Assembly (NCBI GenBank): GCA_019637295.1
Contig: JAHBVX010000011.1
Location: forward strand, 177,470 to 241,469
Length of the DNA stretch: 64,000 nt
Direction: 5' to 3'
Origin: Polyangiaceae bacterium
GTDB lineage: Bacteria; Myxococcota_A; Polyangia; Polyangiales; Polyangiaceae
Made by a program: the position numbers and the translations under genes. The notes below the pieces were generated by a model. It worked only from the letters and a program-made list of their open reading frames with translations. It was not told where the DNA came from and made no database searches. Positions 42,081 through 51,166 of the stretch are shown piece by piece. The stretch's first letter is position 1; each line of letters begins with the position of its first letter.

Positions 42081-42752
42081 CTACCGGGCGTAGGCGAGCA
42101 GCGCGTCCACGTCGAGGCTAGTCAGGCTGTCAACCACGAGGTGAGCCTCGACGTAGCGCCCCTTGTCCATGTTCGGGTCCGGCACCGCGATCACCTGCAT
42201 CCCCGCGCGCCGAGCGGCCGTGACCCCGGCGAGGGAGTCCTCGAACACGAGGCACTCTGCCGGGGGCACGTCGAGCTCGGACGCGGCGACGAGGAAGATG
42301 TCGGGCGCCGGCTTGAGGGCGGCCACACGTGGATCGTCACCGCACACGATGGCGTCGAAGTCCGCGAACCACTCGTGGTGCGTGATCTTCAAGCGAAACT
42401 GCGCGTGGTCGCTGCTGGTGGCCAGGGCCACGGGCAGCCTGCGGCGGTGCAGGTGGTGGACGAGTTGGCGAGCGCCGGCCATCTCGGGCGCGTCGACGAA
42501 CAGCGCCTCGAGAATGGGCTTGCGCCGGCGCAGGTACTCCTCGGGTGCGATCGGGAGATCGAGCGCGCGCGCGAGGTAATTTGCGCCGTCGAGGGCGCTG
42601 CGTCCGATCATGTCGCCTTTCACGCTCCAGTCGAAGACCTTGCCGAACTCACCCACGACGGCTTGAGTCGCCTCCGTGTACAGCGGCTCGGTGTCGAGCA
42701 GTACGCCGTCCAGATCGAAGATGATGGCGCGAAAGGGAGAGAGGTCCTGCAT
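42081..42752 (-). CDS. HAD-family phosphatase
   Basis: A 223-residue HAD-superfamily phosphatase with a C1 cap. Motif I is IIFDLDGVLLDTEPLY with the nucleophile Asp, motif II is ALATSSD, the motif III Lys is in AALKPAPDIFL, and motif IV is CLVFEDSLAGVTAA. It resembles beta-phosphoglucomutase and pseudouridine-5'-phosphatase relatives, but substrate cannot be decided. The ATG at 42752 overlaps the stop of the upstream acetyltransferase gene by one base, so both are translated together. Confidence 0.88.
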   Translation of the reverse strand: MQDLSPFRAIIFDLDGVLLDTEPLYTEATQAVVGEFGKVFDWSVKGDMIGRSALDGANYLARALDLPIAPEEYLRRRKPILEALFVDAPEMAGARQLVHHLHRRRLPVALATSSDHAQFRLKITHHEWFADFDAIVCGDDPRVAALKPAPDIFLVAASELDVPPAECLVFEDSLAGVTAARRAGMQVIAVPDPNMDKGRYVEAHLVVDSLTSLDVDALLAYAR

Positions 42753-43927
42753 CAGAAGAAGTCCGGTAACACGGGGGCCTCGGACGCGAACACTCCCGAG
42801 GCCAAATCGAGCGACGCATCGTCGCCGGTGAGCATGCCCGCGCGCGCCAGCGAGCGCGCAGACTGAAACCCCGTGAAGAGCGCGGCCAGCCCGCGTGCCC
42901 CGACGCGGAGGGCGCCACTGCCGCCCCGGGTCACCTGACCGCGGCCGGCGGTCACCTCCAGGGTGTAGCGCCCTGCCTGCTCGGGCAGCATGTCGTCTTC
43001 GAGCTCGAGTTCGAGCCGCGCGCTCATGCCTGGCGTGTAGCCGCGCTGCGCGAGCGCCGCTTCGACGTTGCACAGCCGCAGCATCCAGTGCTCGAAGAGC
43101 CGGACCTTGGCGCTCTTCTCGGGCAAGTGCCACAGCAGCGGATCGATGGGTCCGCCCTTGAGCCGCAAGGTCTCCGCCATGGACCGATGGTCGGCGAGGA
43201 ACGAGAGCAGTCGGCGGGCCGCCCGCGGCGTCTTCGCGCACAGATCGGTGATCGCCAGGTCGTAGGTGCCGCCGGGCAGGGGGTTCTGCAGCAGGTACAG
43301 GTAGCCCTCGGACGCACCGTCGTAGCTCACCAGCGTTCCGCGCGCGATCCTGCCGCGGGGCGTCTCGACCCGGCTCCAGACGTACGGTCCGCGGTCCAAG
43401 TAGCCGGAGCGAGTCCGCGCCACGTCCGCATACAGCGCGTGCATCGCCGCGCGGTCCGCGTCGGCGATGGTGGTCAGCACCCCACCCCCCTCGCGGACCC
43501 CCACGCTGCGCGCGTCGATCTCGATGCTGTAGTGGCTGCCGGCGAGCTCCCAGCCTGCCTTGCGGTACAAGGTGTTCGTCGCCGGGTACAGGGTGGAGAT
43601 ACCCACGCCCGCCGTGTGCAGCTCACGCGCCACCTGGGACATGAGCCACAACGCCGCGCCCTGCCCGCGGGCCTCCGGCGCCACCGCGACCCCCGCGATC
43701 CCCGTCATGGCCACGCGGCGGCCCCCGAAGAACTGTCCCATGGGGATGACGATCAGCCCCGCCACCACCTGACCGCGAAGGGCGACAGCGCGCACGTGCT
43801 CCCGGCCCGCCACAGCGAACCACTGGGCGACCTCCGCCGCGGGCGAGCCGAAGGCGACCGACTCGATCTCGGCCAGTGGCGCCAGTTCGCCGTCGGACGG
43901 TGAGGCGATGTACTCGAACGTGCTCAC
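42752..43927 (-). CDS. Eis-like GNAT acetyltransferase
   Basis: A 391-residue protein with the layout of Eis-type N-acetyltransferases: a GNAT domain (acetyl-CoA loop VAVAPEARGQGAALWLM, then GISTLYPATNTLYRKAGWEL), a second GNAT-like half (YLYLLQNPLPGGTYDLAITD) and a C-terminal sterol-carrier-like segment (YTLEVTAGRGQVTRGGSGAL). Length agrees with the family of about 400. Eis proteins acetylate amines on aminoglycosides or on peptides; the natural substrate here is unknown. The HAD phosphatase gene follows with a one-base overlap. Confidence 0.82.
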   Translation of the reverse strand: MSTFEYIASPSDGELAPLAEIESVAFGSPAAEVAQWFAVAGREHVRAVALRGQVVAGLIVIPMGQFFGGRRVAMTGIAGVAVAPEARGQGAALWLMSQVARELHTAGVGISTLYPATNTLYRKAGWELAGSHYSIEIDARSVGVREGGGVLTTIADADRAAMHALYADVARTRSGYLDRGPYVWSRVETPRGRIARGTLVSYDGASEGYLYLLQNPLPGGTYDLAITDLCAKTPRAARRLLSFLADHRSMAETLRLKGGPIDPLLWHLPEKSAKVRLFEHWMLRLCNVEAALAQRGYTPGMSARLELELEDDMLPEQAGRYTLEVTAGRGQVTRGGSGALRVGARGLAALFTGFQSARSLARAGMLTGDDASLDLASGVFASEAPVLPDFF

Positions 43928-43945
43928 GCTGCTCTAGATCCGCGC

Positions 43946-45460
43946 TCACTCCGCGGGTGGAGCTGTCACGTCGGGCTGCGCTTCTCCCCGAGAACACGGC
44001 CCCGGCTTCTGGTAGGGCTCGCCGCGCAGGCGCTTCACGGCCGTAGCGGAGCGCCACATCAAGTAGTTCTTGGTGAACTGCACCGCGTTGTCGCTGGACA
44101 CGTAGGGGTTCTTCAGACCGCCGAGGTGCACCAGGAACAGCACCTGCTCCGCGACGCTCACGGGACAACCCTCGAAACGCACCCAGGTCTGGTCCCTCGT
44201 CTCCCGCAGGCGGGCCATGACCTTCCCCATCTTGACGTAGATGTCGTCGTGCTTGGCGTCGTGGGGGTCCTTGGTCGAGCGATCCTGGTACTTGCTTCGG
44301 ATCTGGACCACGTCACTCCCGAGCTTGCCCTCCCAAGTCGCACAGTCGCCGATGAACACGACCTTCTCGCCGGGCGCAGCGTCGATGGGGCCATCGTAGT
44401 TGCCGAACACGACGTGCAGGCGGGGCATCTTCTCGTCGCACTGTTCGTCGAACTGGCGCAGGATCTCGATCGCTTCCTCGATCGCGCCGGGACAACCTCC
44501 CCAACAGTACTCGGTGCGCTCCGGCTCCGGCGGCGGCCCCGCGTAGGCGGTGATGTGGGTGCCTTCGAAGTACTTCTCGACCCGAACGAGTCCGACCTGG
44601 AAGCCCTCGGCTCGCTTCTTCGCCTCATCCAGCGTCACGTCACCGCCGAGCTCGATGCGGTCGAGCTCCAGCGGACCGAAGCCCCGCTCGGCGGTCATGG
44701 CGATGTGAGGCACGGTCCTGGGATCGACGCCGATGATGTGACAACACACCGAGTCGAAGGCTACCTGATTGTTGCCCAGGATAATCAAGTTCAGCTTCCG
44801 CGGGATGGGCGTGAGCATGCGGCCCTCGCCCGCGACGATCGCGTCGATGGCGATCAGCTCGGGCTGGACGATGTACTGCAGATCCGCGATCTTCTCGTCG
44901 AGCCGGTGGTCGTGATCAATCAGCCGGTGCCGGTCGTCCTGGATCCCGATGTACGCCTTGATCGAGAAGGTGACCGTGGTCCAAGGGTGCGCCTTGAACT
45001 TGGGGCAGTTGACGAAGAAGTCCGCCTTGGCGACGGGCTCCGGCGTGAACAGGTAATCTCGCAGGCGCTCCTGGTGGGTCAGCGGGATCTCCACCTGCGG
45101 CTCCTCTTCGAAGAAGTAGTGCTTCACCTTGTTGCGGCGCAGCATCGGGAAGTAGTCGGCGCCGTCGAAGGCCTGGCGCGACGGGACCGTGATGCCGCAA
45201 CGCTCGCCGACCGCGAGCTCCTTCATCGCCCCCTCGTCCCGATCCTTCAGCGCGAGCAGCACGCCCTCCGTGAACTCGGGCCGCGTGTAGGCGTGCTGAA
45301 ACAACGGACCCGAGGCCACGAGGTTGGGCTTGAGCAGCGTGCGGCCCCGCGGTCGCAAGTCGAGCTGCTCCATGCCCTGCCGCACGATGCGCCGAATGCG
45401 CTCCGCGTCGTAGCTGTCGCAGTGGAAGATCAGCACCTTGGGCGACGTGGACGGACGCAT
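43946..45460 (-). CDS. Leaderless DUF362-domain protein
   Basis: A 504-residue cytoplasmic protein of the DUF362 type: GRTLLKPNLVASGPLFQHAY, DFFVNCPKFKAHPWTTVTFS, KAYIGIQDDRHRLIDHDHRL, LIAIDAIVAGEGRMLTPIPR and ILGNNQVAFDSVCCHIIGVD. The C-terminal part has a Cys cluster YCWGGCPGA and GDCATWEGK, which might bind metal. No signal peptide occurs, unlike the Tat-type paralog at 13266. The ATG at 45460 starts MRPSTSPKVLIFHCD. It is divergent from the hydrolase-lipoprotein gene across 85 bp. Confidence 0.85.
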   Translation of the reverse strand: MRPSTSPKVLIFHCDSYDAERIRRIVRQGMEQLDLRPRGRTLLKPNLVASGPLFQHAYTRPEFTEGVLLALKDRDEGAMKELAVGERCGITVPSRQAFDGADYFPMLRRNKVKHYFFEEEPQVEIPLTHQERLRDYLFTPEPVAKADFFVNCPKFKAHPWTTVTFSIKAYIGIQDDRHRLIDHDHRLDEKIADLQYIVQPELIAIDAIVAGEGRMLTPIPRKLNLIILGNNQVAFDSVCCHIIGVDPRTVPHIAMTAERGFGPLELDRIELGGDVTLDEAKKRAEGFQVGLVRVEKYFEGTHITAYAGPPPEPERTEYCWGGCPGAIEEAIEILRQFDEQCDEKMPRLHVVFGNYDGPIDAAPGEKVVFIGDCATWEGKLGSDVVQIRSKYQDRSTKDPHDAKHDDIYVKMGKVMARLRETRDQTWVRFEGCPVSVAEQVLFLVHLGGLKNPYVSSDNAVQFTKNYLMWRSATAVKRLRGEPYQKPGPCSRGEAQPDVTAPPAE

Positions 45461-45545
45461 GGGGGCAGCGTAGCACGGGAGCGCGGGTGGTCGGCGCGCA
45501 GGATCCTGGCCGGGCAGACGTGATATCCTGCCGGACGAGGGAGCG

Positions 45546-46643
45546 ATGAAGAACACGAAACTGGCGCAGCTCGCGGTATTGGCCGCGTCCTTGTCCGTGG
45601 GCTGCGGCTCCGACGCCGAGGGTGGTGCAGGCGGTGGGGGCGGGGCAGCCGGCGCGGGCGGGGGCTCGGGCGCCGTCGGCGGCGGGGCGGGCGATGGCGG
45701 CGGTGGTGTGGGTGGCGCTGGGGCCGGCGGCACTTCCGGGAGCGCCGGTTCCGCGGGCGCCAGTGGCACCGGCGGTGGCGGACCCAACGTGGATCGCAGC
45801 GGCGCGAAGCTGCACGAGTTCGAGCTCGATCCCCAGGTGCTGGACTCGAGCACCGTGGACTCGCTCGAGCTGCAGTACGCTCAGCTCGACACGCGGACGC
45901 CGCCGGTCGGCAAGCTCGTGGTGTTTCTGGCCGGCGCCAACAACAAGCCCCTGGACTGGCGCAATCATGGTCGGCTGCTCGCGGGGTTCGGCTTTCACGT
46001 GCTCATCCCCCACTACGACAACCGCTGGTCGAGCCAGAACGTGTGCTCAGGCATGGGCAGCTCCTGCGGCGTGGACACGCGCTGGGAAGCGCTCGTGGGT
46101 GAGGACACCTCCGCCGCGGTGGACATCTCGCGGGCGGACAGCGCCGAAGGGCGGGTCGTCACCATGCTGAAGCACCTGACCCTGGCGCATGCCGGTGGGG
46201 ACTGGGGCTACTACCTGAACTCCGACGACTCGCTGCGCTACGACCGCATCGTGAGCGCGGGCATCTCTCACGGGGCGTCCAGCGCGGGTCTCTACGCTGC
46301 ACGCCGCGCGTTCTCTCGTGCGGTCATGCACTCCGGCAGCCCCGCCGGCTCCGCAAGCGCGCAGAAGCTCACGCCCGTCTCGCAGTGGTACGCCTTCGCG
46401 CACACCGAAGACCCGGCCTACCAGGCCATCGCGTCGAGCTGGGAGAGCTTCGCGCTGCCCGGCGCGTTGGCCGACATCGACGGCGCCGCCCCACCCTTCG
46501 GCGGCTCGCACCGGCTGATCACCTCCGCCAGCTCGACCTACCCACACTGTTCAGTCGTCGTGCACAGCAGCTCGCCCAAGGACTCGGCTGGCGACTTCGT
46601 GTTCGAGGCGGCGTGGCGCTACCTCTACGGTGTCGCGCCGTGA
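45546..46643 (+). CDS. Lipoprotein with alpha/beta-hydrolase domain
   Basis: A 365-residue lipoprotein: MKNTKLAQLAVLAASLSVGC with lipobox SVGC, a Gly/Ala linker of about 55 residues, and an alpha/beta-hydrolase domain. Visible elements are VVFLAGANNKPLDWRNHGRL, the nucleophile elbow SAGISHGASSAGLYAARRA (Gly-Ile-Ser-His-Gly), SRAVMHSGSPAGSAS and a late His in YPHCSVVVHSS. An esterase or serine-hydrolase role is likely; the substrate is not known. The stop overlaps the GTG of the MAPEG-family gene. Confidence 0.78.
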   Translation: MKNTKLAQLAVLAASLSVGCGSDAEGGAGGGGGAAGAGGGSGAVGGGAGDGGGGVGGAGAGGTSGSAGSAGASGTGGGGPNVDRSGAKLHEFELDPQVLDSSTVDSLELQYAQLDTRTPPVGKLVVFLAGANNKPLDWRNHGRLLAGFGFHVLIPHYDNRWSSQNVCSGMGSSCGVDTRWEALVGEDTSAAVDISRADSAEGRVVTMLKHLTLAHAGGDWGYYLNSDDSLRYDRIVSAGISHGASSAGLYAARRAFSRAVMHSGSPAGSASAQKLTPVSQWYAFAHTEDPAYQAIASSWESFALPGALADIDGAAPPFGGSHRLITSASSTYPHCSVVVHSSSPKDSAGDFVFEAAWRYLYGVAP

Positions 46644-47053
46644 GGCTGCTCGGGCCAGTCATCGGGCTGGCGCTGTGGACCTTCGTGATGTGGGCTTGGA
46701 TGTACGCGACGCGGATCCCGGCCATCCGTCGAGCGCGGATGCGGCTCGATTCGGACGCGCCGCGCGGGCAGCAGATGTCGGAGCTCCCCGCGCGTGTCCG
46801 CTGGAAGGCCGACAACTACAATCACCTGATGGAGCAGCCGACGGTGTTCTACGCCGTGGCGCTCGCGCTCGCCGTGCTCGGCGACGAGTCACCGGCGAGC
46901 TTCGGGCTGGCGTGGGTCTATGTCGGCCTGCGCGTCGCCCACAGCGTGCTTCAGGCCACGGTCAACAAGATCGAGGCGCGCTTCGCTTTGTTCCTGCTCA
47001 GCGGCCTCGTGCTGCTCGCGCTGACCGTTCGAGCGGCGCTGGCCGTGTGGTGA
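46640..47053 (+). CDS. MAPEG-family membrane protein
   Basis: A 137-residue protein with four membrane helices. LGPVIGLALWTFVMWAWMYA is the first; then the family-typical VRWKADNYNHLMEQPTVFYA, VYVGLRVAHSVLQATVNKIE and ALFLLSGLVLLALTVRAALA. MAPEG proteins include glutathione-dependent enzymes and many of unknown role. The GTG at 46640 overlaps the preceding stop by four bases, so translation is probably coupled to the hydrolase lipoprotein gene. Confidence 0.85.
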   Translation: MRLLGPVIGLALWTFVMWAWMYATRIPAIRRARMRLDSDAPRGQQMSELPARVRWKADNYNHLMEQPTVFYAVALALAVLGDESPASFGLAWVYVGLRVAHSVLQATVNKIEARFALFLLSGLVLLALTVRAALAVW

Positions 47054-47108
47054 GAGGCGCCGTTCGATTCTGCTTTGGTCTCGCGCCAGCTGGGCTACGT
47101 TCATCGTC

Positions 47109-48053
47109 GTGCTGCGCTTCAGGGTCGTTCTGGTGGTGGGGATGGGCTCCGTGGGCTGCGATGACGCGCCCGCGAAGGCGCCACCCCCCGCGGGTGGGCT
47201 CGCCGCGCGATCGGCAGCGGTCAGCGCAGGCAGCGTCGCTCCCGGCGGCTCCAGTGAGCCGGAGGCGCCGCCGCCCGCGCCCACGCTCCGCGCGCAGCCG
47301 GATGGTCGCGTGTTGCCCGTAGAGTTTCCGAATGGGGCGCTCGCGGCCAAGCCCGGAGCCTTCGTGCTCGCGCCCACCGAGCAGACCCTCGACGAGGCGC
47401 TGCGGCTCGGCGTGGAGCAGCAGACGTTCGTGTACTACGGCGCCCGCATGGACGCCGTGGGGCCCGAGGCGAGTCGCGTCAGCTTCCTGCCGGGGCGGGC
47501 GGCTACGCTGCCCAATGCGCTGATCTTGCCCGCCTCCGGCTCGGCTGACGCGAAGCCGGGAGACATCGTGCTCACGGCGTGGGCGAGTGGCACCGGCCTG
47601 CAGCGCGCCATCGTGGTGGAGGGCGGCGCCACGCCGAAGGTCCGTTACCTCGATCTGGCTCACGATCACCCCAGCGGCTTCGGACAGCGAGACGACACGC
47701 TACCGGCCGGCTCCTACCGCGTGCTCACCGAGCTCGGCGCGCCCGGCACCACTGTGGCTTGCGAGGACGGTCGCCGGACCACGCGCTGGATCGTCGTGGG
47801 CCGGGCGGCGGACAAACTGCTCGGGCTCGGGTTCGCGGGGCGCCTCCGGGTGTTTGCCGGGTCGGCCTGCGCGCCCGTCCCGCTGGTTCCGCGCCTGAAG
47901 GTCGGGGACGCGGCGCGCGTCCCGCTGATCGGTGCGTTCACGCCTGGCAAGGTCGTACGCGTCGACACCAAGGTGGGGCGGGTGGCTGTGCGCGTGGCGC
48001 AAGGCAAAGACGAGCGCGAACACGTGATCGGCTTCGCCAACGTGTTGCCCTGA
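47109..48053 (+). CDS. Lipoprotein of unknown function
   Basis: A 314-residue lipoprotein with a GTG start: MLRFRVVLVVGMGSVGC, lipobox SVGC, then a Pro/Ala/Gly linker to about residue 60. The rest is beta-rich and contains GDIVLTAWASGTGLQRAIVV, YLDLAHDHPSGFGQRD and a C-terminal KVVRVDTKVGRVAVRVAQGK like an SH3-type barrel. Two Cys (VACEDGRR, GSACAPVP) may form a disulfide. No family was recognised. It is convergent with the old-yellow-enzyme gene, 3 bp apart. Confidence 0.7.
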   Translation: MLRFRVVLVVGMGSVGCDDAPAKAPPPAGGLAARSAAVSAGSVAPGGSSEPEAPPPAPTLRAQPDGRVLPVEFPNGALAAKPGAFVLAPTEQTLDEALRLGVEQQTFVYYGARMDAVGPEASRVSFLPGRAATLPNALILPASGSADAKPGDIVLTAWASGTGLQRAIVVEGGATPKVRYLDLAHDHPSGFGQRDDTLPAGSYRVLTELGAPGTTVACEDGRRTTRWIVVGRAADKLLGLGFAGRLRVFAGSACAPVPLVPRLKVGDAARVPLIGAFTPGKVVRVDTKVGRVAVRVAQGKDEREHVIGFANVLP

Positions 48054-48056
48054 GCT

Positions 48057-49517
48057 TCAGTCGCGTTCGCCTCGCCAGCGCGGCGCGAGCAGTCGCCGGC
48101 GCCCGGTCGCATCGAAGGTGACGTCCGGCGCGTCGAGGGACTCTCTGTCCCACAGCTTGCACGTCACGCTCTTGTGCTTCTGATCCAGGCCCTCGCAGTA
48201 GTTCGTGAAGGTGCAGCGCCGGATCTGCTCGCCCTGCCCCCGGCGCAGCTTCTCGAACCAGTCCGGGTCCGCCAAGCTCTGCCGAGCGGCGCCGATCACG
48301 TCGGCTTGCTCGTTCGCGAGGATCGCCTCGGCTTGCTCGAAGGTGGCGATCCCGCCGGCCACGACGACCGGCGTGTCGAGGCCGGCGTCGTGGATCGCAC
48401 GGCGCACGCGTGCGCAGGCCGCCACGTTGCGCCCGAACGGACCTTGCTCGTCGGCCAGGGTGGTGGGCATGCACTCCCAGCCACTCGGGCCGGTGTACGG
48501 GTACGCGGCCCAGCCGATCTTCGGCTGCTTGGCGTCCTCGAACTTGCCGCCTCGGGACAGCGAGACGAAGTCTACCCCGCCGCGCGCGAAGGCGACGCCG
48601 ATGGTCTCAGCGGCGGCCACGTCGTTGCCTCCGGCGATGCACTCGTCGGCCAGAAAGCGCACGCCCACGACGAACGACGCGCTCACCGCGCTCCGCACCG
48701 CGGCCAGCACTTCGAGCGGCAGGCGCAGGCGCTGCTCGAGCGAGCCGCCGTAGCCGTCCCGGCGGGTGTTGTGCGCGGACAGGAACGAGGCGAGCGTGTA
48801 GGCGTGCGCGGCGTGGAGCTCGACGCCGTCGAAGCCCGCTGCTTCGGCTCGCGCCGCCGCCCGAGCGAAGATCCCGGGAAGCTCGCGCGGCAAGTCGGCG
48901 ATGTGCGGCAGGTGCACGTCCGTCACCCGCTCGCGAAGCCCTTGGTCGAGCGTCTCGAGCTCACGCGGTGTGAGCACGGCTTGGAGTCGCTCCCGGGGTA
49001 GCGCGGCCAGAGCGCTGCGCAGCGAGGCCTCGGGTGCCTGCTCGAGACCGAGCGCCGCGCGATGACGGGGAGTGATGCTCAAGTGACGCTCGAAGTACGT
49101 CCTGGGCTCCGGGCGCCGCCGGATGGTCAGAAAGTCGATCAGCTGGATGAACAGTCGCGTGACGCCGCTGCTCGCGCGACGCACCCGCTCGGCGAGCTGG
49201 TTGAGGCCCGGGACGAAGCGGTCGTCTCCGATCCGCAGCAGCGGGCCGCTGGGTACGTCGCGCACCCCCGTGGCCTCGACGACCAGTCCGCCCGGCCTGC
49301 CTTCTGCAAAGCGCTCGTACCAGTCGAGGACGTTCGGAGTGACCTGTCCGTCGTCGGTCGCGCGCCAGGGGACCATGGCTGGCACCCAGGTGCGGTCCCT
49401 GAGCGCCAGTCGGCCGCGGTGCAGGGGGCTGAACAAGTGGGAGCTCTCGGCTCGCAACTGGGTCGGCCACTCGGCGAGCGGCAGCGGCTGGCGGCGCGCG
49501 CCTGGGGGATGCCACAT
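48057..49517 (-). CDS. Old-yellow-enzyme-family NADH:flavin oxidoreductase
   Basis: A 486-residue flavin enzyme of the old yellow enzyme family. The TIM-barrel signature is clear: FSPLHRGRLALRDRTWVPAM near the start, GFDGVELHAAHAYTLASFLS, then NTRRDGYGGSLEQRLRLPLE. Later come GVDFVSLSRGG and VVVAGGIATFEQAEAILANE with ADVIGAARQSLADPDW. The C-terminus has a Cys group (RRCTFTNYCEGLDQKHKSVTC) that could hold an iron-sulfur cluster, as in the 2,4-dienoyl-CoA reductase subgroup. Reduction of activated alkenes is likely; the exact substrate is unknown. The 106-bp gap to the next gene holds no clear gene. Confidence 0.9.
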   Translation of the reverse strand: MWHPPGARRQPLPLAEWPTQLRAESSHLFSPLHRGRLALRDRTWVPAMVPWRATDDGQVTPNVLDWYERFAEGRPGGLVVEATGVRDVPSGPLLRIGDDRFVPGLNQLAERVRRASSGVTRLFIQLIDFLTIRRRPEPRTYFERHLSITPRHRAALGLEQAPEASLRSALAALPRERLQAVLTPRELETLDQGLRERVTDVHLPHIADLPRELPGIFARAAARAEAAGFDGVELHAAHAYTLASFLSAHNTRRDGYGGSLEQRLRLPLEVLAAVRSAVSASFVVGVRFLADECIAGGNDVAAAETIGVAFARGGVDFVSLSRGGKFEDAKQPKIGWAAYPYTGPSGWECMPTTLADEQGPFGRNVAACARVRRAIHDAGLDTPVVVAGGIATFEQAEAILANEQADVIGAARQSLADPDWFEKLRRGQGEQIRRCTFTNYCEGLDQKHKSVTCKLWDRESLDAPDVTFDATGRRRLLAPRWRGERD

Positions 49518-49623
49518 CGCTCGCAGTGTACCCCGAGCCTCGCTCGGTGGTCGGACCCGAGTACGAGGTCATCCGTCGCCCCTGGTGGGTCGGTCAGCCG
49601 CGGAACCGGCCGGAGCTCCCTGG

Positions 49624-50115
49624 CTAGTTCAGGACCAGTTCGAAGATCGCCGTCACGGCGATGGTCTGGTCGGCGACCGGGGTGAAGGCGTTGCTGAGCG
49701 GGAGCGTCACCGGGTCCCCCTCGTCCGGCTCTCTGCTGGCGCTGCCGTTGCCGTCCACGTCGAAGAAGCCGAGGAACACCAGCTCGTCGGCGGTGGGCAG
49801 CGGCCCGCTGGCCCACGACGCTACGCTCGAGGCCGCGCTCGGATCCGTCAGATCGACGCCCGGCAGTTCGACGCTCGCGAGATCCTGTGCCTCGGCCGAT
49901 GGGCCAGTGAGGGACACGTCCGCCTTCTTGTAGATCGCACCGTAGACCGTGCCCGTCAGCGCGTCGACCAGCGCGGAGTTCTGCCGCGCGCCGTTGGAGA
50001 TTGCGAAGCGCAGCTCCACTTGGCCGGTCTTGGCGGCCGGTGTGGGCTCCGAGTCGGAGCCGCAGGCGGCGAGGGAGAGCACGAGGCAGACCAAGACGAG
50101 GATTCGCAGCTTCAT
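49624..50115 (-). CDS. Small lipoprotein paired with a copper-enzyme-like gene
   Basis: A 163-residue lipoprotein: MKLRILVLVCLVLSLAACGS, lipobox LAAC, then a beta-rich domain (GQVELRFAISNGARQNSALV) with the acidic turn FFDVDGNGSASREPDEGD. That turn resembles a calcium-binding loop. No family was recognised. The ATG overlaps the stop of the copper-ligand lipoprotein gene by four bases, so the two are likely made together and may work as a pair. Confidence 0.75.
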   Translation of the reverse strand: MKLRILVLVCLVLSLAACGSDSEPTPAAKTGQVELRFAISNGARQNSALVDALTGTVYGAIYKKADVSLTGPSAEAQDLASVELPGVDLTDPSAASSVASWASGPLPTADELVFLGFFDVDGNGSASREPDEGDPVTLPLSNAFTPVADQTIAVTAIFELVLN

Positions 50116-51053
50116 GGCTCGTTCACCGCACAATAGACCTGCTCCTCGGTCCCCGCGACGTAGCCAAAAGTGCTGCACATCTCGGCGGGGTACGCGATGG
50201 GCTGCGCGGTCGGGTTGTCCCACGTGCACCGCGTGCGAATCAGTGAGTCCTTCGCGAGCGGGCGCTTGTTCTTGAAGAACAGGCTGACCGGCGGCGCGTC
50301 GCGGAACTCCGACCTCCAGGGGTCGACCAGGTACACGGATTCGAGGGAGGCGTCGTCCGCACCGTGGAAGGTCTCGATCTTCGTCCCCGTCTCGTGCATG
50401 TGGCCGCCGAGCACCAGTAGCTCCAAGTCCTTGGGCATGGCGCAGTCGAACTCGACCTCCGTGCTGGTTTGCGGCTCGAGGGTGACTCCATAGTCGTTGA
50501 TCACCAGCGCCGCTGACCAGTTGTCGACGGTGCTCTCGGGCACCGTCTCGAAGCGGGCGACGTCCCGAATGAGGATCGGTTTGGTCCCCGAGTTCAAGTA
50601 GTGGGTCTGAATCACGATCGGGGTCTGACTCTTGACCTTCACGGCGTAGCCATCGGGCAACGGGATGTCCGGCAGGATGAACGCCCGCATGCCGATCATC
50701 GACTCCGCGCCCGTGCAGTCCACGACCGTGTCGGGGGGGAGCGGGTTGTCCGGCGAGAGCATCACCACGTGATGGCCAAACTTGCCCTGCTCCGTGTGCA
50801 GCGTCTTGACCGCGATGTCCGGTCCTTCGTACATGACGTGCCAGCAGTAGATCACCTCGTCGCCGGGCTCGATGGTGCTCTCGGCGGTGACGAAGTCCAC
50901 GAACCCCTCCTGCTTGGCCGGGACGGGAACCCGCACGTCGACGACGCCCGAGTCCCCACTTCCTGCGCCGTCGTCCGACCCGCACGCGATGAGCGCGAGC
51001 GCGAGGGCAGCAGCGCTCGCTGTTCGAACCCCAGCAGTCGATCCCATCCGCAT
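50112..51053 (-). CDS. Lipoprotein with PHM-type copper monooxygenase ligands
   Basis: A 313-residue lipoprotein (lipobox LIAC near residue 24). The 270-residue mature part shows the full copper-ligand set of ascorbate-dependent type II monooxygenases (peptidylglycine or dopamine monooxygenase): His94-His95 in KFGHHVVMLS, His151 in VIQTHYLNSG, His218 and His220 in GGHMHETGTK, and Met292 in AEMCSTFGYVA. In PHM these are the CuH site (three His) and the CuM site (two His, one Met). Some bacterial relatives hydroxylate; others only bind copper. The next gene overlaps by four bases. Confidence 0.82.
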   Translation of the reverse strand: MRMGSTAGVRTASAAALALALIACGSDDGAGSGDSGVVDVRVPVPAKQEGFVDFVTAESTIEPGDEVIYCWHVMYEGPDIAVKTLHTEQGKFGHHVVMLSPDNPLPPDTVVDCTGAESMIGMRAFILPDIPLPDGYAVKVKSQTPIVIQTHYLNSGTKPILIRDVARFETVPESTVDNWSAALVINDYGVTLEPQTSTEVEFDCAMPKDLELLVLGGHMHETGTKIETFHGADDASLESVYLVDPWRSEFRDAPPVSLFFKNKRPLAKDSLIRTRCTWDNPTAQPIAYPAEMCSTFGYVAGTEEQVYCAVNEP

Positions 51054-51166
51054 CCCGCGGTCCTAGCGCAGACTCCGGCGGAACGCCACACGCAGCAGCC
51101 GCCCTCCGCGGGCGCCCAGGTCGGCTTGGAGCGAAGCCGCGAGGTGATAGACTCCATCGGCCGCGC

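Noticed and set aside
49526..49627. A possible 33-residue plus-strand peptide in the gap after the old-yellow-enzyme gene
   Set aside because: The start is GTG without a ribosome site and no homolog could be judged; its stop overlaps the convergent lipoprotein stop. Too little support to list as a gene.
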